DNA of 64,000 nucleotides. Origin: Macrolepiota albuminosa. Taxonomy: Eukaryota > Basidiomycota > Agaricomycetes > Agaricales > Agaricaceae. Below, one piece after another: positions 23,103 to 32,636 of this stretch. Made by a program: the position numbers and the translations under genes. Under the pieces are notes generated by a model. The model saw nothing but the letters and a program-made list of their open reading frames with translations, did not search any database and was not told the DNA's origin. The stretch's first letter is position 1. Each line of letters starts with the position of its first letter. Location: NCBI GenBank assembly GCA_027475525.1, contig JAMWFC010000117.1, positions 2,714,183 to 2,778,182 on the forward strand, written 5' to 3'.

Positions 23103-24233
23103 CTAATCATTTTCTTCTTCTTCAACTAGAGTCGGTAAGTCATCATCGTCCAATAATTCGGTTTCTTCAAGTTCTCTCAGCTTGGCGGTGTCAATATCTA
23201 GCGCTTCAAGCGGCAAGTCAATTTGTTCTCTAGCGAGATATGGCAATAGGCGAAAAGCGGCAACGGGTCGATGCAGTACCGAACCATCTAATTCACAGAG
23301 CACATAAGCGCCGCCACGGTTACGAGAGATAACTACCAAGGGTCCCAGATAGCGCGGGCGCATTTTCTTATTGTATGAGGTTTCAATTTTGGAGTTGCGC
23401 ATAAGCACTAGCGCTCCCCGCGGGAAGTTGTAATCTTTGATAGTCACGCTATGGTCGGTTTCGAATCGCAGGGCTGCTTGGCGACGAGCGCTAAAGACTA
23501 CCTCGTGGAGTCGGTCTAAATCTTCTTTCCTTCGCTGGAGGTCAATGGCTCGTCTGGCGATAAGGTCGGTAGTCGCTAAGATGCTGTTGGGTGCTGGCTG
23601 AAGATAGGTCGCTTCTATAATGTCGGCAGGGAGTAACGGATGGGTGCCAGTAGCCGCGTAATAGGGAGAACAACCCATGCGCTTACGAATGGTAACTCTT
23701 TCCGACCAAAATACTGAATATGTCGCTTCACTCCAACGAGACTCGTCGCCATCGACTGCCTTGAAGAGCGCTTGCCGAACGTCAAAGTGTGGTCTCTCTA
23801 CCAGGCCATTGGCGCGCTTGTTGTAGCCAGATACTCGAATGTGGTGAATGTTGTATTTCTTGGCGAGATATGTAAGTGCTTTGATAATGGGCGCACCGTT
23901 ATCCGTGACGATTTTTCTTAGCGCTCCCCACCGGCAAATGACATCCTCAAATAGCCACTTGGCGACCGCATCGGTATTTTCTCTTTGAAGCATTCGAAAT
24001 TCAGGCCAGTGGATTAGCGAGCAACGACCTTGAATGATATACTTGTAGCGACCAGACTTGGGCATATGCATGGTGTCGACGTAGATTTTGCTGAAGAGGG
24101 GAGCTGGCGTTGCAACGGTTGGCGGTATGAGCACTTGGCGTGTCTGTTGAATTTGGCAGAGGTGGCAAGTCCTAATGTACCAGGCGATGTCGGCACTAGC
24201 GTGTGGCCACCAGAAGCGTTCTAACAGAGAAGC
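23103..24233 (-). CDS. Element A integrase core
   Basis: The integrase catalytic domain shows the three acidic residues in order: YVDTMHM, VTDNGAP and NGLVERPHF. Further on are the conserved GCSPYYAATGTHPLLP segment and a C-terminal RPRYLGPLVV domain. The acidic tail ends at 23103. The zinc-finger half (HDELGH and CHLC) is split by the in-frame TGA at 24234-24236, with the CHLC cysteines on this side. No chromodomain is visible, unlike in C1. It inserts element cDNA into the genome. The open frame without further stops suggests recent activity or readthrough. Confidence 0.85.
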   Translation of the reverse strand, partial: ASLLERFWWPHASADIAWYIRTCHLCQIQQTRQVLIPPTVATPAPLFSKIYVDTMHMPKSGRYKYIIQGRCSLIHWPEFRMLQRENTDAVAKWLFEDVICRWGALRKIVTDNGAPIIKALTYLAKKYNIHHIRVSGYNKRANGLVERPHFDVRQALFKAVDGDESRWSEATYSVFWSERVTIRKRMGCSPYYAATGTHPLLPADIIEATYLQPAPNSILATTDLIARRAIDLQRRKEDLDRLHEVVFSARRQAALRFETDHSVTIKDYNFPRGALVLMRNSKIETSYNKKMRPRYLGPLVVISRNRGGAYVLCELDGSVLHRPVAAFRLLPYLAREQIDLPLEALDIDTAKLRELEETELLDDDDLPTLVEEEEND

Positions 24234-26852
24234 TCAAGTAGCGTACAGACCTCTATGACCTAGCTCATCATGCATAGCGCGCAAGACTCGTAAGCGACCT
24301 TCTGGCTTGATGATCAGCTTGTGAGCGCCATCTCGATTTTGTCGCCAAAGTCTGTTGTCGGTAAAGAAGAAATGGGTAGCATATCGGATAAAAGTAGCGT
24401 ATTGTTCATCGGTAAGGTCTGGGGGTCGCTTAAGGTCTTGTAGCCATTGTTCAACGATTAACAAGCAACTGTCTTCTGCCTTTGCTTTGGCGGATCGGGG
24501 GACGGCATCGTAGGTCAGGTTTCTGCTGTCTTCTCTTAGCAGATGAGGTTCCTGTACGATGTTTACTGGAGGCAAGTCTTGTTTAAGGATGCTTGCCGTG
24601 TAGAACGTGAGGGGTGTGCTAAAGGTCTCGGGGCGGTAAGGGACGATGGGATGTAACAGGATACTGGTAGGCTGTTGCCGTCGTAGTAGGGGAATCGGTT
24701 GTTGTATGAGGTGCACAAAACCATGTAGTCTATCGATCCAGTCCTCGAAATCGCTATCAGCCTGTGGGTCCACTGCCGGGTCGCCAGGCTGCCGTGGTCG
24801 CCTAGAGAGTCCATCTGGTCCGTGGAAAGAGCTCTTGACGTGTACCAACTCAAAGTGAAACATGAGGATAGCGACTACCCACCGGTTCATGCTAGCGGAT
24901 GGCTGGATATCGGGATTCTGCAGCATGCCTTTGATGTACCTAGCGTCGACTTCAACAATCAGATTCCGCACGCCAATCAAATATATCTTTAGCGACCGGA
25001 AGGCTTTGAAGAGCCCATAGAGTTCTAGCTTAAGCTGACTGTAGCGAGACTCTCTGTTGTTTAGCGTGATAGACCCAAAGCAGTTGTAGCGTCGCTGTTT
25101 CCAATTGTCGCTAAGGCATTGGCACAAGAAGTAGCCAACGGCAATGTACGAGGTGTCCACCGCCAAGATAACAGGGTCGGCAGAGGTATAATCGATGGGG
25201 ACTAGGGGCTTGGCGTCTTGCAGGGCTTTTACTAAGTCGCGTTGGGCAGTGACCTGGTCTGGCCCAAATTCGAAGGGCTCGTTAGCGCGGGTGAGTCGGT
25301 TAAGGGCGTGTGCGCGATGGGCAAAGTTCTTGACGAATATCCTGAGAACGCCAACGGTACCAAGAAAGGCGCGAACTTCAGATAAGTCGCGGCAAGGACC
25401 CCAGCGCTCCAAGAGTGCTAAGCAAGACTCGTCGGGAACGCGTCCGTTGGGAGTGCAGATGTGACCGAGTATTTTGAACCTTGGCGCGCAAAGGAGGAGT
25501 TTGTGACCGCTAAACGTACCACCGCTATACTTCATTCGTTGGAGGACTCGATTGAGCAGCTGGAAGAACTCCCATAGCGCTAAGCGAATGTTGGAGTTGT
25601 CGGGATGGGTCGCCGGTAAGCCGTTTACGAGTCGCCAGTCTTTGGGACCTTTGACGCCAACGTCATCAATGAAGCTTAAGACGTTATGCGGTATCTCGGG
25701 TTGGAGGATGAAGGTGATGTCGTCATGGAATATGGGGACTGAGTTTGTCCAGCCCATCGGTAAGGTGACTAGGCGCAAGGCGCCAAACGGAGTTTGAAAG
25801 GTGGTGAGGTCACGGGAAGAGGGGTGTATCAAGCGTTCGTCGTAGCCAACATAGAGGTCAAGGGTGGCGCCACAAATGCGCCTGGCAAAGAACTCGGCAA
25901 CGTGGTCAGGAAATGGCGGTACGCCAGAGTGTCGTATAGTAACTCTATTCAGCGGTTCAAGACTGTGGACTATGCGTAGATTGCCGTTCTTTTTGAGGAC
26001 GCAGAACCAATGGGAGCAGTAAGAACTATTTGAGGGCTCGTAGACGCCAGCCTTAATCTTTGTCCTAATGATTTGGCAGACCTCGGCTTCGATTCCAGGC
26101 AGTAACGGTCGGTTGTGCTCAGTCCACGGCACGTGAGGGATAGTCGGGATGACAACAGGCGGGAAGAAATCTGTACATAGACTGCCGCGTTCTGAGTCCT
26201 CCCAAGCAAAGGCTTTGTCTTGCTTAGCGACAAGATCGGTAAGGACGTTCAACTCATCTTTGGTCAAAAATCCTGTGTTGTGCTCCTTGGCGAATTGTTG
26301 CTGGCGTTCCTCGGTAGAACGTCCTGTCAGCTGAAAAGGTGGCGGATTTGGTGATAAAGTCGGCATGTCGGCAAGAGGGTCGCCAATAATCTGGCGCTCG
26401 ATTCTAAACGTCTCGGGAGAGTGCGTAGCGATGGGCTTTGTTTTAAGCGCAACTGGCTTATATTTCTTTTTAACTTGTACCCCTTTCCTTTTGGGAGCGT
26501 TAGCTTGGTTATACACAGAAGTGGAAAGGGGAACGGTAGCCTGAGGGGCGGCAAGTCCAAGAACGGCAGGAAACGAGGCTCCGGGAAGGGTAGTGAGATA
26601 CGTATCGGTAGACACAATATTTTGAAATGATTTAGAAGCGGTAAGGTACAAGTAGGCAAGAGAGGAGTCGGTAATGTTTTGATTTTTCTGGGAAATCTCT
26701 GCGTCGGTAGTGGGTAAAGTAGTTAAAACATCTTGGTCAAGAAAAGCAGTAGACATAACAGTTACAAGACCAGTTGAATGGTCATATTCCAGCGTTAGCG
26801 CTACATCTCCGTGATCGTCGCCAATCACCTCCTCGATGGTCTGTGAAAACAC
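24234..26852 (-). CDS. Element A pol: reverse transcriptase and RNase H
   Basis: An 872-codon frame with RT motifs LRIVHSLEPLN, LDLYVGYDERLIHP, LPMGWTNSVPIF and the catalytic box LSFIDDVGV. RNase H follows with AVDTSYIAVG, LELYGLF and EVDARYIKGM. The FIDD box and the unusual DLYVGYDERL segment mark a Gypsy lineage different from the YLDD-bearing C elements. The C-terminus begins the integrase zinc finger (HDELGHRG), then meets a TGA. The first in-frame codon of this open stretch is not ATG, and it overlaps the end of gag-pro in the -1 frame, so it is probably made as a fusion by frameshifting. Confidence 0.88.
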   Translation of the reverse strand: MFSQTIEEVIGDDHGDVALTLEYDHSTGLVTVMSTAFLDQDVLTTLPTTDAEISQKNQNITDSSLAYLYLTASKSFQNIVSTDTYLTTLPGASFPAVLGLAAPQATVPLSTSVYNQANAPKRKGVQVKKKYKPVALKTKPIATHSPETFRIERQIIGDPLADMPTLSPNPPPFQLTGRSTEERQQQFAKEHNTGFLTKDELNVLTDLVAKQDKAFAWEDSERGSLCTDFFPPVVIPTIPHVPWTEHNRPLLPGIEAEVCQIIRTKIKAGVYEPSNSSYCSHWFCVLKKNGNLRIVHSLEPLNRVTIRHSGVPPFPDHVAEFFARRICGATLDLYVGYDERLIHPSSRDLTTFQTPFGALRLVTLPMGWTNSVPIFHDDITFILQPEIPHNVLSFIDDVGVKGPKDWRLVNGLPATHPDNSNIRLALWEFFQLLNRVLQRMKYSGGTFSGHKLLLCAPRFKILGHICTPNGRVPDESCLALLERWGPCRDLSEVRAFLGTVGVLRIFVKNFAHRAHALNRLTRANEPFEFGPDQVTAQRDLVKALQDAKPLVPIDYTSADPVILAVDTSYIAVGYFLCQCLSDNWKQRRYNCFGSITLNNRESRYSQLKLELYGLFKAFRSLKIYLIGVRNLIVEVDARYIKGMLQNPDIQPSASMNRWVVAILMFHFELVHVKSSFHGPDGLSRRPRQPGDPAVDPQADSDFEDWIDRLHGFVHLIQQPIPLLRRQQPTSILLHPIVPYRPETFSTPLTFYTASILKQDLPPVNIVQEPHLLREDSRNLTYDAVPRSAKAKAEDSCLLIVEQWLQDLKRPPDLTDEQYATFIRYATHFFFTDNRLWRQNRDGAHKLIIKPEGRLRVLRAMHDELGHRGLYAT

Positions 26853-26860
26853 CGGTGGGG
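26820..26860 (-). promoter_or_regulatory. Candidate -1 frameshift overlap between gag-pro and pol (element A)
   Basis: The gag-pro frame, read past a TGA at 27017, closes in a TGA around here, while the pol frame opens in -1. The overlap includes GTGTTTTC with a run of four T, and element B has the same sequence at its own junction (near 40890). No classical slippery heptamer is evident. Confidence 0.4.
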
Positions 26861-27016
26861 AGGCTCGTTGGCGTGTTGGTCGGTAAACTCCGGGGGCTTA
26901 GCACGGGCGCCTTTTCGTTGTCCCCTAGGGAACGTTGGCACCGTTCGTCGGATTCCGGAATTGGGGTCGCTAATTGTGAGGGTCGTTTCCTCGTCGGTAA
27001 CTGTCTTGACGACTGA

Positions 27017-29137
27017 TCACGCCAAGACGTCGAAGGGTCTGCCGAGTAGTAAGTCGTATGCTGGTGAACGTAAGATGTGTATTTGAAAATAAAACGTGAT
27101 GTCGCCAAGGGTGCACGGCACATTCTTGGCGAGGCCTAGGGATCGGTCTACTGTGCCGTTAGCACTCTGCATGTTTAGTATAACGGTAGGGTCGTAAATA
27201 AGGCCTAGATCATTAGCGACTTCGGCTGCCATAGAAATGATCTGAGACCCGCTATCCACAATTGCCTCTACCTCGTGCTTATTGTCTACGGTTAGCGCTA
27301 CCGAGCGGATAGCGTGCGATTCTTGAGCGACGGTAAGGATGGCGGGGTCCTCTCCATGGTCTACTGACCTAAAGTAGGTCTCTACTGGATCCACAGAGGT
27401 GGCGTTAGCGATGGGGTCGGCAAGAGGTTCATCGGTGTCGGGAGAGTCGATGGTAACAGAGAAACCAGGAAGCGCATCGTCGAGTTCATCAACCTCGGCA
27501 ACGGCTGTCGCCAAGGGTCGTTGGGGAGTGACTGCCGTCTTGACTTGGTTGCGAACATCGGGAGCAATACTACAAAGTTCTTCTACTGATAAGGTGACGG
27601 CGGTTTTCATGATGCGGCTAAAGACGTGATTTGATTTCTCTATATCGAAAATTGGCGCGGTAGGTCGGTAACCACCTTCAGGACGTTTCTCAGGAGCGGC
27701 AAAGTTTTGTTGAGCGGGAGCATGATAACGGTCAGGAATCCCTGAGTAGGGATGGAGAGGCGGCAAAGGCGGTTCGGGAGCGGTAGCGGACGACGATGGT
27801 TCTGAAGCAGGAGCAGGGGCAGTGGCAGGAGGTGCGGCAGGAGCAGGTGTCGGTAACTTGCTAGCGGGAGGCATTGGCTTGTATCCTTTAAGAGGCTGTT
27901 TAGGCTGCTTAACTTCAACCCCATCAAACACCTGATTCTTAAGCGAATCCAGCTCCTGTTGGAGCTTGGCGATACGCTCTTCCCGCGAGAAAGTAGGGTG
28001 GTCGCCAACGCTGTCGAAATGTAGGACCTCGTGAATCATCTGCTGTTGGGTCGCTTGTTCAGGGTCGGGGTTGGCGTTGCCAGATAGCGTGCCGGTAACG
28101 ATCTGTCCTGGGTTGCGCCTATGCCACTCATCAACTCGCTCCTGGAAGGACTTCTTGTCTGGGTAGTTGGGAATGATGGCGCCAGTGGTGAGAACTATCT
28201 TGCCGTCGATAGCCCGTCGAATCCTTCCTTGCCGAATGTAGTTTTCTAGGGTAACGCAGCGTCCTCTAGTCATAGTGTGGCCAATTTCCCCACAGAAGTG
28301 GCAAGGGCCAGGTGCGGGTACGTTAGCGGGTCGGTTAGCAGTGAGGTTGGTGGTGATCATGGTTTCAATACGCGTCATAGCGGAGGCGACAGCGGCGGTA
28401 ATAGCAGCATTGAGCTCTTCTTTCTTAACGAAGTCGGTAGTGGGAGGCGGGATGGGAATTATACCGTTAGTTCGCTCAGGTGGTGGGCTTGTCCTAGCGC
28501 GCTGCAGCCCAACGCCAGTGTCCGTTCCCTTGAGAACCCATTTACCGGCTTCAAAGACGTCGGCAACGTTATAGGGCTCGTCAGGGTGATGGGCCTGATG
28601 AACTATCTCTAGGCGACGAGCAATACGAGTCCACAGTGACGTCGGGATGCCTTGCTGAAATAGGCGACGTTCCTCGTTGATATAGAGCTTGCCGTTTTGT
28701 ACTAACCACCTAGCGATCTTCTGGAACTCGCGGTAATACGTGGAGAATGTGCCAAGCGACGATGTGCCACTGTCGAAAGATTCCTGAACTAGTTTCTGAA
28801 GCTCGTTTACCGTGTATCGGGTAGCCTCCTTGGCGCCAGGGTACAGCTGGATCACTGCCGTCTTCCAGTCCTCATACGAAGCGCCTTGGGCTGGAACTGG
28901 CGGTGCGGCAGGGACAAAGGCGGCAAACTCGGTCAAACCAGTCCACGTCTCTGCCGTGTCATATGATACGTATCTTGCCGCGTACTCCTTCATCTGTGTA
29001 TGGTCGGTAATGTTACAATCCCTGAATAAATACTCCAACTCCTTAAAATACTGGGAGAGCTCCCGTGGCTTGGACTCGTCCCATTTTGGTGCCGAGAAGT
29101 GGTTGCGTGGTGGCATGCGTTGGACTTGTTGTTCCAT
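27017..29137 (-). CDS. Element A gag and protease
   Basis: A 706-codon frame. It starts MEQQVQRMPPRNHF and covers a capsid-like domain with ELSQYFKELEYLFRD and QGIPTSLWTRIARRLE. The zinc knuckle is CHFCGEIGHTMTRGRC, which has five residues before the last cysteine where four are usual. Proline/alanine-rich spacers precede the aspartic protease with IVDSGSQIISMAAE and LLLGRPFDVLA. It stops at TGA 27017-27019, where element B has a CAA codon, so this stop may be a mutation. It forms the particle shell and matures the polyprotein. The gag matches B along its length. Confidence 0.88.
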   Translation of the reverse strand: MEQQVQRMPPRNHFSAPKWDESKPRELSQYFKELEYLFRDCNITDHTQMKEYAARYVSYDTAETWTGLTEFAAFVPAAPPVPAQGASYEDWKTAVIQLYPGAKEATRYTVNELQKLVQESFDSGTSSLGTFSTYYREFQKIARWLVQNGKLYINEERRLFQQGIPTSLWTRIARRLEIVHQAHHPDEPYNVADVFEAGKWVLKGTDTGVGLQRARTSPPPERTNGIIPIPPPTTDFVKKEELNAAITAAVASAMTRIETMITTNLTANRPANVPAPGPCHFCGEIGHTMTRGRCVTLENYIRQGRIRRAIDGKIVLTTGAIIPNYPDKKSFQERVDEWHRRNPGQIVTGTLSGNANPDPEQATQQQMIHEVLHFDSVGDHPTFSREERIAKLQQELDSLKNQVFDGVEVKQPKQPLKGYKPMPPASKLPTPAPAAPPATAPAPASEPSSSATAPEPPLPPLHPYSGIPDRYHAPAQQNFAAPEKRPEGGYRPTAPIFDIEKSNHVFSRIMKTAVTLSVEELCSIAPDVRNQVKTAVTPQRPLATAVAEVDELDDALPGFSVTIDSPDTDEPLADPIANATSVDPVETYFRSVDHGEDPAILTVAQESHAIRSVALTVDNKHEVEAIVDSGSQIISMAAEVANDLGLIYDPTVILNMQSANGTVDRSLGLAKNVPCTLGDITFYFQIHILRSPAYDLLLGRPFDVLA

Positions 29138-29594
29138 AGCGACTGTGGTAGCGAGTTCGGTTAGCGGTAGTGGGGAAGGGGTTCTAGAGATTGGCGATGG
29201 GGTAAGCGAAATGAGTTGAGAAAGATAGCGAGTTCGGTTAGCGGTAGTGGGGAAGGGGTTCTAGAGATTGGCGATGGGGTAAGCGAAATGAGTTGAGAAA
29301 GAGGCGTTAGCGGGGTAATGGGAGTAACTGGTTGCGGTACGGTAAATGGCGACGCTAAGGGGTCGTCGGCGCTATAATCGAGGGAATGCGGGAAGAGATC
29401 AGGAAATGCGTCTACAGTGGCGTTCTGTAGTTCCTGGGCAAGAGAGAGACCCGGTAAGGCACCAGGTGGTTGTGGGGTTGATGGGTGGGAAGGAGCTATG
29501 CCTTCTGCCGACTGGTCTAGCAGGCGGCGCCTACGCTGGAGACGGGTTTCTGGCGGAATTCTGCCCTAGAGATCCCTCGCGGTGGGCTCCAATT
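29138..29594 (-). other. Element A 5' leader with primer binding site
   Basis: A 457-bp leader. The primer binding site is 29574-29591, whose plus-strand sequence CCCTCGCGGTGGGCTCCA equals a tRNA 3' end including CCA. It sits three bases from the LTR. The base before CCA is T, so the primer tRNA would have U73, as tRNA-Cys typically does. The leader also contains the duplication 29149-29302. Confidence 0.72.
29149..29302. repeat. 77-bp tandem duplication, perfect, in A leader
   Basis: Copies 29149-29225 and 29226-29302 are identical and lie in non-coding sequence just upstream of gag. Confidence 0.92.
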
Positions 29595-30527
29595 TGATGA
29601 CGCCCAAAGTTTGGTCAGCAACAAATGTAGCAATTGTGTTACCGTACCAAGAGTGTGCGTTGGGCGCGCTAAAAGTGATTTGAGGAGTCCCGGGCAGGTC
29701 CCAGAGAACGCGCCTGTGAAAAAGAGGAAAATCGGTAACGGGGTCGGCAAGAGTCAAGCGCTAAGGTAAAGCGCTTAAGAAAAGAGCGGTAAGTGAACAC
29801 GGCAAGGTCAACGGCAAGAGCACGGTAAGCTTAGCGAGATCTAAGCGTCGATAATGCCTGCCGTAGTTGCAAGGCGCGAATAAGTCGAAGTTTAGCGAGA
29901 GTCTGCAACTGCCAACAAGTTCGACGTTGCCGACCGTAAATGAGCTCTTGAGCGTAAGAGAGAGACTGATGTAAGGGGGAAACTCTGGTCTATTCGTCTG
30001 ATGGTGTATGTACAAGTCGGTAAGTAATATATATACTACAAGGAGTTCACCGTCGCCAGTGACCAACCATCGCCAAAGTGCGGTAAACTGGAAAATTTCA
30101 TAGGGGTAGCTCCAACGGTTTCAGATCCCTACCGTCTTTTCAAGACCCTTGGCGCCACCAGGCGGCAGATCGCGGTGCTAAACCATCACTCCATCACTCT
30201 TCTGTCTGTCAGAACCCCTAAGCGATGTTAAGCGCCAAATCGAGACGCTAAGCGGTGTCAGACGCCAAGGTCAAACGCCAAGCTGTCCGTCAGTTTTTGA
30301 TAGATCATCAGGCTTCTCGCTAAGCGCTGTCGTCAGTGACTGATGCCATCTGTCAGTTGTCATTCTTGCTGCCGTCGGTGCTATCATTGATTGGATCTGC
30401 TTCTTGCCGTGCGCGGCCGTCAAATATCGCCAAAATTGGATAATTAGCGCGCGCTAAGGTATTTTGAGTTGGTGCCGTGTTGCCGTTGCCTGCCGTTGAT
30501 GCGCTGATCCTGTATGGGGTCCTATCA
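29595..30527 (-). mobile_element. 5' LTR of element A
   Basis: Same 933-bp length and termini as the left LTR. It is followed by GCGC, then by C2 sequence in the protease-RT region. Confidence 0.92.
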
Positions 30528-31341
30528 GCGCTCAGTCCAGGCATAGCCTGCACTTCCTCCTCCACATCCTCCACCGCCGGCACTCTGCGCCGGCCAAGTC
30601 ATGGAGACTCCTTGCATTTCTCTGTAGTGCGATGATGTCGCAGACGATTATCAGTGTCATCTGCTGTAGCTCATTTGGCTGGGATCACTTTCCCATTCAC
30701 TAGTACCTGACAGTGGTCAAAGTCTAATATGACTTTGTTACGCCGCATGAATGGAATTCCCAGTATCATATCATAGCGATCTAAGTTTGCTACATCCATG
30801 TATTCCTGGCTATGTGAGCCCGGTGTTTGGACAGTCACATTCGTCCCATACTGCACCATGGCTTGGCTCCCTATGGTGCTCAGCTGTAATGCCAATGGCG
30901 TATCTAACTCCTGCACGGATATTCCGTACACATGGGCAAACTGGGGCATTATGCCCAACGTAGTACTCCCAGAGTCTCATAAGGTCCATGCCTTGTGGCC
31001 ATCTACGTCCGCATACGAGACCAGGCACTCCTTGTCTGCCCGTTTCAATGTAGGGCGCTGCAAAGTGCCCTCTGCATGACGAAGAGTCACCTTCTTCATC
31101 CAAACCACGTTATTCTTTTTGGGATTATTTGTAGACGGCCAATCTGTCATCGCCGCTAGGCACTCGGAGTCGCTGTCACGACTGTAGTACTCGTTGTTGT
31201 AGACGTCATCATATACGTCGACTGTGACGTACTCCTCCCCCTCCACGACCACACTCTTGGGCTCAGCGCCTGATGCCTCCTCTGGGGGCTCCTGGCCGTT
31301 TGTGGGGTGCTCTGCCTCAGACTTGGCAGACACATCTCCGT
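30528..31341 (-). pseudogene. Element C2 protease fragment
   Basis: Homologous to 57050-57850 of C1. Minus-strand reading gives the acidic segment EHPTNGQEPPEEASG, VSYADVDGHKAWTL, then a TGA in place of TGG, then the protease DSGSTT motif and ILGIPFMRRNKVI. A TGA at 30599-30601 marks the end of the gag-pro frame exactly as in C1. Element A is inserted at its left edge and element B at its right edge (after CCGT, 31338-31341). Confidence 0.85.
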
Positions 31342-32490
31342 TGATGACGCCAACTGTGGTTGGGTGTGCTGGACGTATATGCAATACAACGCCGTCTCCA
31401 GCGCTTGGCGTGCGTAGTTGTGAGGAGTCCCGACAGGGTCCCGGTGTGCTTGAGTGGAGGTGGTAAAACGATGCGCTAGATTATAGCGCTCCAGGGGCTA
31501 CCTGGGAGACGGGAAGCGTCGTAGTTTAAACAGAGATATTGAAGAAAAGACAAGTAGCGCAGTGTATTGTGCCTGTAGGTGGCACCGTAAACAACGAAGA
31601 CAAGATAGACAAGGCTAGCGCCCAACTTAGTGACGAAGTCAAAGGAAGCTAGTGCGATTGGAATGCTCAGTGTAACTGTCTGTGTGCAAGGGGTTACGAT
31701 TCGTTGTTATATACATGTAAAGTAGCTATTTTATATACTATGCGCTACCGTGTTTGCCAAGATACAAGTCCATCTGTGGCGCTACCTCCTAGCGCCTCTC
31801 CTCATGGTTTCCTCTAACAGCAACCTGTCAATGGCAACCTTTTGCACATGGATGACGGCAACCAACGGCGTTCTAACCCACAGCGACCAGCGGCGACTCT
31901 ATATTGGCTTAGAATTGCATGAGTCTGCTCACTTTTAACCAACGGCGTTCTAACCCACAGCGACCAGCGGCGACTCTATATTGGCTTAGAATTGCATGAG
32001 TCTGCTCACTTTTATTATAACTCCAATTGGCCAGGCTGTTTTGGGTATGGTCGGAAAATCCTTGACAGACGCCGTGAGCGCTAATGTCAGCGCTACACAT
32101 TGTATTAGTTCCTGACAGGTCCAGATGTCGGATTTAAGTATATCCAGTGCCGCCGTCATTGATCCTTTTAGACTTCTGATTGAAGTGCCTCGTCAAATGG
32201 CAGCGCCTGCTGCTGGCTCCTTCTAGAAGTGATTGAGGCTTAGTTAGAGTCCTCTCCCGCCGTCGTGTTAGCGCTATACGTTATGAGCCTCCTTTGTCCT
32301 TGGGATAGGTGAATGGAGTGTGCTGAAGGCTTGGTAGCTAGTGGTTAGGATAAATGTCTAAATCCTGTAGTAGGTTGCCAGAGCTAGGGCTGCTCTATAT
32401 TCCCAACTGGTCGCTAGAGTCCTCAGTACGTCAAGTGTTGGTTGGCCTATAATGTCCCTTGATGTGCTCAGTCCGAGTAGAAGCCCATCA
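31342..32490 (-). mobile_element. 3' LTR of element B
   Basis: From TGATGACGCCAACTG to AAGCCCATCA. It contains the 77-bp duplication 31860-32013, after whose subtraction it has exactly the length of the right LTR. Confidence 0.88.
31860..32013. repeat. 77-bp tandem duplication, perfect, in B LTR
   Basis: Copies 31860-31936 and 31937-32013 are identical. The partner LTR at 44489-45560 has only one copy, so the extra 77 bp is specific to this place. Confidence 0.94.
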
Positions 32491-32578
32491 TCTCCCCTCA
32501 ACTGAAAAATTGACTGTCCTCAGTCAAATGCCGTCATTAATTTGGCTGCGCTACGGTCTGTATGATGCCGCTGGCGCC

Positions 32579-32588
32579 TTATAAAAGT
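32579..32588 (+). promoter_or_regulatory. TATA box of the B antisense gene
   Basis: CTTATAAAAG lies about 50 bp before the ATG at 32637. A matching but weaker block (TGGCGCATAAG) stands at the same place in element A, so the antisense gene appears to have its own promoter just inside the 3' LTR. Confidence 0.6.
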
Positions 32589-32636
32589 CGTTTTCAGCAC
32601 TTCACCTTCTCATGTTTTCCTTCCCATCTTTCCAGC

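Larger units (their letters stand above)
19167..30527 (-). mobile_element. Element A, complete Ty3/Gypsy LTR retrotransposon
   Basis: The 11.36-kb element is flanked by the 4-bp duplication GCGC (19163-19166 and 30528-30531). It has 933-bp LTRs at both ends, a tRNA-type primer binding site, a purine tract, and minus-strand gag-pro, pol and integrase. It also carries a plus-strand spliced gene. The target was the protease-RT region of C2: joining the flanks restores the order seen in C1 (13000-13030). I counted four differences between the LTRs (about 99.6% identity), so it is the youngest datable insertion here. Confidence 0.92.
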
